Source: Ignavibacteriales bacterium
GTDB taxonomy: Bacteria > Bacteroidota > Ignavibacteria > Ignavibacteriales > Ignavibacteriaceae
Assembly: GCA_016714125.1 (NCBI GenBank)
Contig: JADJNX010000003.1
Coordinates: 434,001-498,000, forward strand
DNA length: 64,000 nucleotides
Direction of reading: 5' to 3'
Shown: positions 29,966 through 39,135 of the stretch, one piece after another
Position numbering within the stretch: the stretch's first letter is position 1
Layout of the letters: the number at the start of each line of letters is the position of its first letter
Made by a program: the position numbers and the translations under genes
Notes under the pieces: generated by a model
Database searches by the model: none
What the model was told of the DNA's origin: nothing
What the model saw: only the letters and a program-made list of their open reading frames with translations

Positions 29966-30463
29966 TCATCCCGTCAAAATCACTCCTTTATCCACCATCT
30001 GCTCAAAATCTTCAAGGGTTACTTCGTGAAGAGAAATCTCCTCAGTATCATCCCCCTTTTTTGGTGCCTTCACCAATTTTTGAGCAAGATAAACATGGCA
30101 ATATTCATCAGTTACACCATTAAATGGACAAAATTTTCCAACATTCTCAAGCAATTCAGCGGAATAACCTGTCTCCTCTCTCAATTCCAGAAGTGCTGTA
30201 TCTTCAGGGGTTGCACCTTCTTTTACTCCACCACAGGGAAATTCGAGAGAAAATTTTTTATTCAGGTAGCGATACTGTTTAACGAGGAGAAGTGTGTTGT
30301 TTTCAGTCACCGGAATTATCATCGAAGAGCCGGTAGTATGCACATAGTAATAAACTCCTTTAAATCCGGTTGATGGAATTATAAAATCATCAATCTTATA
30401 CGTCCAAAATGGATTTTTGTGATACTCCCGGCTTTTAATTTTCTTCCAGCGTGAAATCGACAT
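29966..30463 (-). CDS. Nudix hydrolase (ADP-ribose pyrophosphatase-like)
   Basis: 165 aa, intact, cytoplasmic. The Nudix box is complete: GGVKEGATPEDTALLELREE continuing TGY (Gx5Ex7REUxEExGU), with LLVKQYRYLNKKFSLEFPCG just before it. That RQYR...EFPxG arrangement is typical of ADP-ribose and nucleotide-sugar pyrophosphatases. It overlaps the ndk stop by one base (TAATG) and precedes namZ by 10 bases, so it is within a compact operon with nucleotide and central-carbon genes. The exact substrate is open. Confidence 0.87.
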   Translation of the reverse strand: MSISRWKKIKSREYHKNPFWTYKIDDFIIPSTGFKGVYYYVHTTGSSMIIPVTENNTLLLVKQYRYLNKKFSLEFPCGGVKEGATPEDTALLELREETGYSAELLENVGKFCPFNGVTDEYCHVYLAQKLVKAPKKGDDTEEISLHEVTLEDFEQMVDKGVILTG

Positions 30464-30894
30464 TAATTTGTGTAGTTGTTCAGTCGTTCATCGCGGGAAA
30501 AGAAATGTGCGATCTCTATAAGAGCGTTTTCATCACTGTCAGAACCGTGACAAGCATTTTCTGCTTTGCTTCCGGCATATCTTTTTCTGATAGTACCTTC
30601 ATCAGCTTGTGCGGGATCAGTAGCTCCAATAAGTGTTCTGAAATCGGCTACTGCATTCTCTTTTTCAAGCATCAATGGCACGCAAGGTCCTGAACACATA
30701 AAATCAACCAATTCACCATAAAATGGTCTTTCTTTATGTACTTCATAAAAACCTTTAGCTGAGTCCTGACTCATTCTTGTCATTTTCATAGCTTTTACTT
30801 TAAACCCGGCTTCGGTAATCATAGTGATAATCTGTCCGACATAATTATTTTTTACTGCATCCGGTTTAATTATTGCAAAAGTTAAATTGCCCAA
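30463..30894 (-). CDS. ndk: Nucleoside diphosphate kinase
   Basis: 143 aa, full family length. TFAIIKPDAVKNNYVGQII (phosphate-binding Lys) opens the chain, and NACHGSDSDENA holds the phosphorylated active-site His. The enzyme equilibrates nucleoside tri- and diphosphates with ATP. The start is TTG, supported by AGGAG six bases upstream and no better ATG. It sits 28 bases after sucD; succinyl-CoA synthetase and Ndk are known to interact functionally in supplying GTP. The next gene starts on its stop codon. Confidence 0.96.
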   Translation of the reverse strand: MGNLTFAIIKPDAVKNNYVGQIITMITEAGFKVKAMKMTRMSQDSAKGFYEVHKERPFYGELVDFMCSGPCVPLMLEKENAVADFRTLIGATDPAQADEGTIRKRYAGSKAENACHGSDSDENALIEIAHFFSRDERLNNYTN

Positions 30895-30922
30895 ATTATT
30901 CTCCTGAATTTATATTCTGTTA

Positions 30923-31810
30923 TTAATGTTTTTTTGCTTTTGCATCAAGTGCTTTTTTCATCGTGATACCGATATCGGCCGGTGAATTAACCACTTTGAT
31001 ACCTGCTTTTTTTAAGGCTTCCATTTTTTCTCCGGCAGTGCCTTTGCCCCCGGAAATTATTGCTCCTGCATGTCCCATTCTTCTACCCGGAGGTGCTGTC
31101 TGGCCGGCAATAAAGCCCACAACAGGTTTTTTCACATTCTTTTTGATGTATTCAGCAGCTTCTTCTTCTGCAGAACCACCAATTTCACCAATCAAAACGA
31201 TTCCCTCTGTTTCAGGGTCTTCGTTAAACAATTTTACAATATCGATAAAGCGTGAACCGATGATTGGATCTCCGCCAATTCCAACACAGGTTGATTGACC
31301 GATACCAAGGTCTGATAATTGTTTCACTGCCTCATAGGTAAGAGTTCCTGAGCGGGAAACCACTCCAACATTACCTGCTTTATGGATAAATCCGGGCATG
31401 ATACCAATTTTGCCTTTTCCGGGTGATATAACTCCGGGACAATTTGGTCCAATTAACACAACACCTTTTTCTCTGATGTAGTGATATACCGGAGCCATAT
31501 CTGCTACTGGAATTCCTTCTGTAATACAGATAACAACTTTAATCCCGGCATCCGCTGCTTCAAGAATTGCATCTGCTGCAAATGAAGCAGGTACAAAAAT
31601 CACTGAAGTATTGGCTTTTGTTGCATCCACAGCATCCTGAACGGTGTTGAATACGGGTATTCCCTCAAATTCAGTTCCGCCTTTGCCGGGGGTTACGCCC
31701 GCAACTACCTTTGTTTTATATTCAACCATCTGTCTGGTATGAAATGATCCTTCACTGCCCGTTATGCCTTGAACAACAAGGCGAGTTTTCTTGTCAACAA
31801 GAATGCTCAT
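30923..31810 (-). CDS. sucD: Succinyl-CoA synthetase alpha subunit
   Basis: 295 aa, intact. VQGITGSEGSFHTRQMVEY binds CoA, LIGPNCPGVISPGKGKIGI and VGIGGDPIIGSRF follow, and the phosphohistidine is in RRMGHAGAIISGG near residue 246. It catalyses the substrate-level phosphorylation step of the TCA cycle with the beta subunit SucC, which is not in the window. It heads the five-gene unit sucD-ndk-Nudix-namZ-lipoprotein. Together with citrate synthase about 3 kb away it indicates a working TCA cycle or its reverse. Confidence 0.96.
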   Translation of the reverse strand: MSILVDKKTRLVVQGITGSEGSFHTRQMVEYKTKVVAGVTPGKGGTEFEGIPVFNTVQDAVDATKANTSVIFVPASFAADAILEAADAGIKVVICITEGIPVADMAPVYHYIREKGVVLIGPNCPGVISPGKGKIGIMPGFIHKAGNVGVVSRSGTLTYEAVKQLSDLGIGQSTCVGIGGDPIIGSRFIDIVKLFNEDPETEGIVLIGEIGGSAEEEAAEYIKKNVKKPVVGFIAGQTAPPGRRMGHAGAIISGGKGTAGEKMEALKKAGIKVVNSPADIGITMKKALDAKAKKH

Positions 31811-31931
31811 AATTTGTATCCTTTATTCTGCCAAATTTTTTCAAAATAATCATGTAAGATAATTATTTATGAAGAATTAATTTATCATAAACTTAATCAA
31901 TTAACGACACATATTAGTATTGATCCCTCTC

Positions 31932-34379
31932 TCAGTGTACCCTTGGTATGGTTTTTTCTATTACCTCATCTTCTTCCATCACTTTGCCGGTATGAAATCT
32001 GGCAGTTATCATTATCAGTTTTCCACCACCACCCGTTATTTTTGTATCGAAGTAGCAGATTGAATCAGGCATGCCTTTAGATAATGAGGCAATTATTGGT
32101 TGATCAATTTCGTTCATATCAATCACTGAATAATTTGCATAACTTAAGCCCGGATTATTTAAATAAACTCTTATAAATCGAGTACTCGCAGATGAATCAA
32201 GAGCTGACACATCCACTAATTTATTTGTGATATACAAAAACAGCGTATCAGGTTCAATAGAGTTGGGATTGTCGAACTTCGTCAAATGGAACATACCTGT
32301 TTCAGTGTATGAAATATTTTCAAAGCTTTCATCCGTACTATCAATCCTTGTATATACAGCATCAATCCAATCCTCGCGTGCATTCCTTCTATAAGTTTGC
32401 GTGTCACCTGAATATGCCCCGACCCAGGTACTGCGCAAAATCCAGTTTTCGATCGGTTTTAAAGATTTAATATAGTCCTTCAATGCCCAATATCTTGGAT
32501 TTGGCACCTGTGGATTGTCAGCTCTGGATTTGGCAACAGCAGAAGAGGATTCGTTGTAAGGATTGTACTTGTCGTCAAATACCCCATAGGTTGCCATTCC
32601 CCATTGATCTATCCGGGTTGGAATCATATAAAACATAAATCCTTTGGCTCCAAAAGAGATTCCAAGGTTAGCTTGTACGACAATTTCCTGAGGTGACGGG
32701 ACACGCGATCCAAATGGACTCGTTACATAAGTTGGAGTGGCAGGATTAAAACCCCTTATTCCGGAAACTTGTACAGTTTGTATTAATGGAATGTCTTCTT
32801 CCAATTCCGGACCAAAATTTTGTGCGGCATCAATAGCAGTTACAAGTCCCATAAATTGATCAGGATCCTCATTCCCCGTGAATGGCAGAACTTTTTCACC
32901 TTTATATTCAATCAGATTGTTTAATGCAGCTTGGATCTCTGCTTGACCTCCGGGCTCATATCCTCGTTTTAATTTTATACTAAAAGGATAGTGATTAAAG
33001 ATTAAAGTATTTTTGTAGAAATTGGTCACATCATTTTTTGCATGGAAACGATCAAAACGGAAATGCCACCTCCAGTAGTTTCCTGAGGCACCCGACAAAT
33101 CGAAACTTTTGCCCGAAGGCATCTTCTCGCGAATAAATTTCGTATATGATTTCCTTACATTTGCCGTAAGAGTATAAGGTTCATCAAAATAAAAAGATTC
33201 AAATAACGGATTTCCGCCAACTGCTGCTTTTTTTGCATTCAACTGCGATTTGATATTGCTGCGAAGTTCCGGGTCATTAAAAAACGCTTCATAAAGTGAA
33301 TCGTGAAATGTAATTGCATCGATGTATGTAGTAACCTTATTTCCATACAAAATACCCACTTCAATAATCTTGTCAACACTAACAGCACCATACTCTCTAA
33401 AATGAAAAGTTGGATCGGTTAAAGTTATCCACTCCATATTTGTTGAGGATAAATCCCCTTTTCTAACGATCATTTCGATGGTTTTAACAAGTGGATTTTT
33501 TATTTTACCATTGTTGTTGACTGTGAACGTATCAGTTTGTTGAGTGTCATAAAAATCTTTTGATGCAGTATATCCTGATGTTGGAACAATTTTTAGGCGC
33601 ACCCTGAACACCTCTGTGGAATCATGGAGTGTGCTTGGTTCTGTCATCGTACGAATTGAGATATAGTGTTGTTCTCCGGTATTTGTGAAGTGTATCCTGT
33701 TCACTTTCCCGTAAACCACATAAGATTTGACATCCTCTTCCTTTAAAGAAGGAACTGCTTTTCTTACATTAAGTTCGCCTGAATAGAGCAATAATATTGT
33801 ATCACGACCTGTTACATTGGTACCAACCCAGGCAGGAATCAAGTCGGGGTGCAAATTCATAAACCAGACACTTGAACTGCTCTCGTTTCCAAATCCAAAA
33901 TTATTAATCGGTGAGAGACTAAAAGCACTATTCCCACCAATTTGAAAAGGATAACGATTTTTATCCTGTCCCTGGGCTTTTAGGTATTTCCCTGTTTCTA
34001 CTCCGAGAATTTCAGGCATATCCTTACACCATTCAAGGTGCATATCAAGAATTTTGCGTTGACGGTTAAAATCACTTGGGATGGTACTTATTGAATCTGC
34101 CCATGAAACAGAGTGGGTAATTCCAAGGGAATCCATCAGGACGCTGAGTTCCTTTGCCCTGAGAGCGAGAGAATCAGAGTTAAAAGGTGTGCCCCAATTA
34201 TGAGGTGGTATCTTGTAATTAACATACCCGTCAAAAAAGGAGATGTAAGGGAATAGAGTTTTACCCATCTGCCCATAAATATTAAAGGTAGCTGTAATGA
34301 TAAGAAAAAGAAACAAGGCTAACTTATTCATCTTATACTCGATTTTAATTGTTCGCTTGCAGGTAAATATAATGTCCAA
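31932..34379 (-). CDS. Large secreted protein of unknown function, possible glycoside-hydrolase-like fold
   Basis: I do not recognise the family. The frame is 815 aa. A clean signal peptide starts at the internal Met17 (position 34331, MNKLALFLFLIITATFNIYG), which is the likelier start. The middle third contains LFESFYFDEPYTLTANVRK, and later QANLGISFGAKGFMFYMIPT and NPRYWALKDYIKSLKP. This is the kind of strand-acid and strand-Gly pattern seen in TIM-barrel glycosidases and in DUF4091-like proteins. Beta-rich stretches flank it. No membrane or sorting tail is evident. It stands alone, 121 bases upstream of sucD and after the citrate synthase terminator. The gene is intact despite its 2.4 kb length. 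Confidence 0.55.
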   Translation of the reverse strand: MDIIFTCKRTIKIEYKMNKLALFLFLIITATFNIYGQMGKTLFPYISFFDGYVNYKIPPHNWGTPFNSDSLALRAKELSVLMDSLGITHSVSWADSISTIPSDFNRQRKILDMHLEWCKDMPEILGVETGKYLKAQGQDKNRYPFQIGGNSAFSLSPINNFGFGNESSSSVWFMNLHPDLIPAWVGTNVTGRDTILLLYSGELNVRKAVPSLKEEDVKSYVVYGKVNRIHFTNTGEQHYISIRTMTEPSTLHDSTEVFRVRLKIVPTSGYTASKDFYDTQQTDTFTVNNNGKIKNPLVKTIEMIVRKGDLSSTNMEWITLTDPTFHFREYGAVSVDKIIEVGILYGNKVTTYIDAITFHDSLYEAFFNDPELRSNIKSQLNAKKAAVGGNPLFESFYFDEPYTLTANVRKSYTKFIREKMPSGKSFDLSGASGNYWRWHFRFDRFHAKNDVTNFYKNTLIFNHYPFSIKLKRGYEPGGQAEIQAALNNLIEYKGEKVLPFTGNEDPDQFMGLVTAIDAAQNFGPELEEDIPLIQTVQVSGIRGFNPATPTYVTSPFGSRVPSPQEIVVQANLGISFGAKGFMFYMIPTRIDQWGMATYGVFDDKYNPYNESSSAVAKSRADNPQVPNPRYWALKDYIKSLKPIENWILRSTWVGAYSGDTQTYRRNAREDWIDAVYTRIDSTDESFENISYTETGMFHLTKFDNPNSIEPDTLFLYITNKLVDVSALDSSASTRFIRVYLNNPGLSYANYSVIDMNEIDQPIIASLSKGMPDSICYFDTKITGGGGKLIMITARFHTGKVMEEDEVIEKTIPRVH

Positions 34380-34461
34380 TAGACAACTTCTTCTTTTTTA
34401 TCGTGTAGCATAGTCATTCTCTCTGATAATGCCGGGCTGAATTTAATCAGAGTTAAATAAA

Positions 34462-34485
34462 AAACCCCGGCTTTAACCGGGGTTT
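34462..34485 (-). terminator. Intrinsic terminator of citrate synthase
   Basis: Perfect 9-base stem AAACCCCGG/CCGGGGTTT with a 6-base loop. On the minus strand it is followed by a T-rich run and lies about 40 bases past the gltA stop. Confidence 0.85.
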
Positions 34486-34525
34486 ATCTTAAACAACTAT
34501 ATTCTTAATTAAAGAGTGGAATCAG

Positions 34526-35804
34526 TTATTTGATTACCTGACTCTTCAACCATGAAGTGGTCACAGATTTGGGTCGTACGATTGGAGTACCCAACGCTCT
34601 GTTCATCACCGCTTGTGAAGCCAAACCAATTGACCTCGAAAGTGCAAATATTACTGTATAATACGAGAATTCACGCAATCCGTAATGATGAAGAAGTGAA
34701 CCGGTGACTGCATCAACATTGGGCCATGGATTCTGAATTTTTGGGATTGATTTGAGAATTTCAGGAACAACCTCAAATGTATGAATCACAGTTTTGAAGA
34801 CAGGATCCTCGGGACAATGAAGTGTACCAAACTGGTAAAAAGCTTCAAATCTTGGATCAACCACTCTCAACACAGCATGACCGTAACCGGGAATTACCTG
34901 ACCGGATGCCAATGTCTCGTTTACAAGTTCTGTAATCTGCTCTTTTGATGGAGTTCCGTTATATTTTTTCATCACATCGAGAACCCACTTTAGGGCTTCC
35001 TGGTTTGCAAGGCCGTGGAGTGGTCCTGCCAGTCCATTAAAACCGGCAGAAATTGAATAATAAAGATCTGAAAGAGCTGAATTTACAATTGCTGAAGTGA
35101 AGGAGCTCACGTTACCACCTTCGTGATCGGAGTGGGCAACGAGGAACAATTTCATCAATTTAAGGAATTCTTCTCCGGATGCCTCAAGGCCAAGCATATG
35201 CACAAAATCATCCGTCAATCTCATATCAGGATCGGGTTGAATCAACTCACCTTTATCATATCTTATCCTGTAAATGGCAGCTGCGATTGCAGGTAATTTT
35301 GCTATGATATTAAGTGCATCCTCAAGAGTGTATCTCCAATATTCACTTTTGTTGATCCCGTCTTCATAATGATGTGCAAAAGTAGATTCTTTCTGCATTG
35401 CAAGCACTGCAGTAAAGCATCGTCATTGGATGAGAATCTTTTGGCATTACTTTCAGAATTTCCCAAACATAATAGGGTACAGATTTTCTGATTTTAAGAC
35501 AAACTGAAAACTCATGATATTCTTCTTCTGTTGGAAGCTCACCCGTAAGTAAAAGGTAAAAAACCTGAACAGCATTTAGATCTGTTAAATCTTTAACAGG
35601 TTTTCCTCTGATGATCAATCCCTGATCTTTGGGAACTACTGAAGTATCGCACCAAAGTGAAGTTACTCCTCTCATTCCACCCATCACTTGTGAGATACTT
35701 ACGTCAGAAACCTTAATGTCTCCATTCTCTTTAAGAAAGGTTGACATGTCTGAACGCCAGAACTCAATCTTGTGTGCCATTGTATCAAAAATATTTGCTG
35801 CCAT
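34526..35804 (-). CDS. gltA: Citrate synthase, eukaryotic-type
   Basis: About 425 aa in two frames; removing one T from the run near 35414 joins DSHPMTML to TAVLAMQKESTFAHHY. Signatures of the longer, mitochondrial-like class are present: VAHSDHEGGNVSSFT (substrate His), GPLHGLANQEALKW (catalytic His), PGYGHAVLRVVDPRF and a C-terminal Asp/Arg region. The enzyme condenses acetyl-CoA and oxaloacetate in the cytoplasm. It is flanked by terminators on both sides, so it is transcribed alone. Being an essential-pathway gene, its frameshift is one of the strongest arguments that the breaks are sequencing errors. Confidence 0.93.
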
Positions 35805-35875
35805 ATGTTTTCCGGGTTAATTGTTATTGCTTTTAATGAATAAACATTTTCAATTATTTAACTATTCAAAATTAT

Positions 35876-35909
35876 AAAAAAATAAGGAGGTAATCCTCCT
35901 TATTTTTTT
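35876..35909 (-). terminator. Intrinsic terminator of htpG
   Basis: Perfect 15-base inverted repeat with core ATAAGGAGG/CCTCCTTAT, a 4-base loop (TAAT) and A/T-run flanks, which makes it symmetric on both strands. It begins 10 bases after the htpG stop. Confidence 0.85.
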
Positions 35910-35918
35910 AATAAATAT

Positions 35919-37823
35919 TTACTTTATAATTGTGTAGTTTCCGGTGAATGTTTCCAGTATGGAGTTCATCTCCTTAACAAGTATAAATGGATCCTTCAGA
36001 TCTCCTGAACCAAGTTCTGCTGAGAGATAAAGTACATTCACAACTCTCGGAACAATTGGTGAATCTTTGTCTCCTTTGTAGATAGTCAGAAGGTTTCTTA
36101 TTACCGCACTGTCTTTATTGATTTCCATTACTTTGGAAGCACCGAAGCTGTCGAACATCGGATTACTTCCCTTCATCATTCTTCTGAATGATGCAGAAAA
36201 CATCTCATTTTCGCCTGAAAGCCAGACTGCGTGATCACTTAATCTTTTAGAGATTGTAACATCCTTGATTTTTTCTCCGAGAACTTCTTTGATCTTCTTT
36301 GCAAGTTCATCAAGAATCTTTTCATCATCAGCGGAGAGATCGGGCAGTTTGCTTGTATTCTCCTCAACATCAATGAAAGAGTCAAGTTTACTTATATCGG
36401 CTTTTTCAACAGAAATCAGGTCAAGTTCACCATACTTCCCTGTCATACTAAGCGCATATTCATCAACGGGATCATAAAGAAAGATTACATCGATTCCTTT
36501 TCTCTTAAAGATCTCTATTGCCGGATCGGCTGCGAGTGACTCTCTCATTGTACCCAAAGCAAAATATATCTCTTTTTGCTCGGCTTTGAGATTGTTTTTA
36601 TAATCATCAAATGAGACAAGTTTATCAGGGTCACTGTTGTTCAATGAATCAAATCTCAGAAGTTCAAGGTACTTGGCACGATTATCGTGATCATTAAAAC
36701 CAAGTTTAATCTGTTTTCCATGTTCCTTGTAAATCCTCTTATACTGTTCGGGATCATCTTTTGCTCTTTGAATAAGATCGTCAAGTACTTTTTGAGTAAC
36801 CTGTTTGGCTATTCTGCCAAAAACTGCATTTTCTTGCAATGTCTCTCTGGAAACATTTAATGGCAAATCTTCAGAATCTACAACACCTTTTACAAAACTG
36901 AGAAACTCAGGTAACAGATCCTTGCTCTGATGTTGAATTAATACTTTTCTAACATAAAGGTCGAGTCCATAATTGTCACGATTCATTCCAAAGAAGTCAA
37001 AATTCTTTTTCGGAATAAATAAAAGTGCGTTAAACTGAACCAAACCTTCTACGGAAATATGTATATGACACTCGGGATCTTCAAAATCGTGGGGTACAAA
37101 TTTGTAAAATTCAGAATATTGTTCCGGAGTGATTGAATTTTTAGGCTCTTTCCAAAGTGCAGTAATAGTGTTTATTTTTTCTGCTGCAAGATAAATTGGA
37201 TAAGAAATGAAACCGGAATGTTTTTTGATAATTCCTTCAAGTGTCTCTTTTGTGGCATATTCAAGAGCATCATCTTTGAGGTATATCTCAATTGTGGTTC
37301 CTCTATTGATCGAATCTTCAGATTCGGTGATTGTGAAATCTCCACTTCCGGTCGATCTCCAGATATATCCCTGTTCTTCCTTCAGGTAAGATCTGGTTTT
37401 TATTTTAACTTCGTCTGCCACCATAAAAACGGAATAAAATCCGACACCAAACCTGCCAATAATCTCTTTGGCGTCCGCATCTCCCTCTTTAAGAGCTTTG
37501 ATAAACTCGGAACTTCCCGATTTTGCAATAGTACCAATATTTTTTACCAACTCATCTTTTGTCATTCCGATTCCGGTATCGGTAATCATCAATAACTTGC
37601 TCTCTTTATCAAAAGATATTTTTATCTCAAAAGGAATATCTTTTTGCTGGTATTCCTCGCCCCTTAGGGAGATAATTCTCAGTTTATCGAGTGCATCAGA
37701 TGCATTGGAAATTAACTCTCTTAAAAATATCTCTCTGCTACTGTATAGAGAGTGAACTAATATATCGAGTAGCTGTGTTATCTCAGCTTGGAAGGTAAAT
37801 TTTTCTTGTGATTTTGTTTCCAT
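35919..37823 (-). CDS. htpG: Hsp90-family chaperone HtpG
   Basis: 634 aa, full bacterial length, intact. The GHKL ATP-binding domain has ELISNASDALDKLR, ITDTGIGMTKDELVKNIGTI and GRFGVGFYSVFMV. The middle domain has the catalytic-loop segment VDSEDLPLNVSRETLQ, and the C-terminal dimerisation domain ends without an MEEVD tail, as expected for bacteria. It is a dimeric cytosolic chaperone. It is transcribed alone: terminator below, and a divergent PHP gene above across 113 bases. No heat-shock operator was recognised in that gap. Confidence 0.97.
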   Translation of the reverse strand: METKSQEKFTFQAEITQLLDILVHSLYSSREIFLRELISNASDALDKLRIISLRGEEYQQKDIPFEIKISFDKESKLLMITDTGIGMTKDELVKNIGTIAKSGSSEFIKALKEGDADAKEIIGRFGVGFYSVFMVADEVKIKTRSYLKEEQGYIWRSTGSGDFTITESEDSINRGTTIEIYLKDDALEYATKETLEGIIKKHSGFISYPIYLAAEKINTITALWKEPKNSITPEQYSEFYKFVPHDFEDPECHIHISVEGLVQFNALLFIPKKNFDFFGMNRDNYGLDLYVRKVLIQHQSKDLLPEFLSFVKGVVDSEDLPLNVSRETLQENAVFGRIAKQVTQKVLDDLIQRAKDDPEQYKRIYKEHGKQIKLGFNDHDNRAKYLELLRFDSLNNSDPDKLVSFDDYKNNLKAEQKEIYFALGTMRESLAADPAIEIFKRKGIDVIFLYDPVDEYALSMTGKYGELDLISVEKADISKLDSFIDVEENTSKLPDLSADDEKILDELAKKIKEVLGEKIKDVTISKRLSDHAVWLSGENEMFSASFRRMMKGSNPMFDSFGASKVMEINKDSAVIRNLLTIYKGDKDSPIVPRVVNVLYLSAELGSGDLKDPFILVKEMNSILETFTGNYTIIK

Positions 37824-37936
37824 TAAAATTCATCCTTTCTGTGTTTAATTGCCGGTAAAATGACCGTAAAATTTCATAAATTGTTAGTTACAAATATAAC
37901 ATTTTCCAAGCCCTGCTTCTCTACCAAATTTTTTGA

Positions 37937-39124
37937 ATGAACCTGAAAAAACTACTATTATTACCCCTTTATATTATTTTGGCTGTTATTTTGGCAGTTG
38001 CCTCAGTGGCAATCTTCCCGTATGTTTTTACCAACATCTATAAATTCCCGGATATTAAACCTTTTTCCGGTAACGAGTGGTATAATCCTTATGCGGATAC
38101 TTCAGGGCAATGGTTCAAATCAAACTTTCATGCCCATTCAAAAGCCTGGGGAGGACTTACAAATGGTAAGTTCACTCCCAATCAACTCGATTCAGTTTAT
38201 CTCTCTCTTGGTTATGATTTTGTTGGTATTTCGAACTACCACCTTATTTCAAAATCCGCAAGAACAAGTTCAGAATCATTTATTCCGATTTATGAACATG
38301 GATTAAATATTTTAAAGAGACATCAACACGCTTTGGGTGCAAAGGAAGTTGTGCACTTCGATTATCCTCTTTTTCAGTCGCTACACCACAAACAAGACAT
38401 TATTGAAAGACTTCGCCCCACAACAAAACTCCTTGCGATTAACCATCCTGAGTTCCTTAATTCCTATGATCCCGAAGATTTTAAATACCTCTCAAACTAT
38501 ACTCATATTGAGATTTTAAATCACTACCGAACCTCATTAAAGCATTGGGATGTTGCTCTTTCAGCAGGATACCCGGCTTTTGGGTACGGGAATGATGACT
38601 CTCACGACCAGAGTAAAACGGATGAAACGGGACGATTCTGGACAATGGTGAGGGCAACCTCAAATCTGAGTAATTTGTTTCTCGATGCACTTCGTAAAGG
38701 GAATACTATTGCAGTCAAGGGAGAGCGTGGAGTGGTTGACAACGAGCTCAGATTTTTAAAAATTGATAACGATACGCTAAGATTAAAACTTACGGCAATT
38801 TCTGATTCAATTCTGGTGATTGGTAATCATGGGGAACGACTTTCGAGTTTAACAAATAGTGACTCACTTTTGTTTTCACTAACCAAACTGAAGGCGTATG
38901 TGAGGGTGGAGATTTATAACCCCAAGACTTCAATGTTTCTAAACCCTGTTATCAGGACTGAAGGAATACTTCCCACTTATAAACCTGTAAAAAATGCTGC
39001 ATTTTCTTTCCTTGTCAGGATCGTTGGAATCACCCTTTACGCCGCATTCCTCCTTTGGATATTAAGATATGTCAGGAAAATATATCGCTACTACAGAAAC
39101 AGAAATGTCATAAAAATCGTTTAA
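37937..39124 (+). CDS. Membrane-anchored PHP-domain phosphoesterase-like protein
   Basis: 395 aa with one N-terminal helix (residues about 6-30) and one near the C-terminus (about 362-382); the domain between them is probably periplasmic. The core shows the PHP metal-ligand order: SNFHAHSKAWGG, YDFVGISNYH, EVVHFDYPL, LLAINHPEF, IEILNHY and YGNDDSHD. The His and Asp residues are largely kept, so a metallo-phosphoesterase is likely. The first motif reads HAH as in PHP enzymes. I know of no characterised member with two flanking membrane helices. It is a single gene between divergent htpG and the convergent antiporter (11 bases apart). The substrate is unknown. Confidence 0.75.
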   Translation: MNLKKLLLLPLYIILAVILAVASVAIFPYVFTNIYKFPDIKPFSGNEWYNPYADTSGQWFKSNFHAHSKAWGGLTNGKFTPNQLDSVYLSLGYDFVGISNYHLISKSARTSSESFIPIYEHGLNILKRHQHALGAKEVVHFDYPLFQSLHHKQDIIERLRPTTKLLAINHPEFLNSYDPEDFKYLSNYTHIEILNHYRTSLKHWDVALSAGYPAFGYGNDDSHDQSKTDETGRFWTMVRATSNLSNLFLDALRKGNTIAVKGERGVVDNELRFLKIDNDTLRLKLTAISDSILVIGNHGERLSSLTNSDSLLFSLTKLKAYVRVEIYNPKTSMFLNPVIRTEGILPTYKPVKNAAFSFLVRIVGITLYAAFLLWILRYVRKIYRYYRNRNVIKIV

Positions 39125-39135
39125 ACTCAGTCTTT

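Noticed and set aside
37207..37755. Long open frames on the strand opposite htpG
   Set aside because: They lie wholly within a conserved gene, lack ribosome sites, and their translations look like antisense low-complexity; they are shadows.
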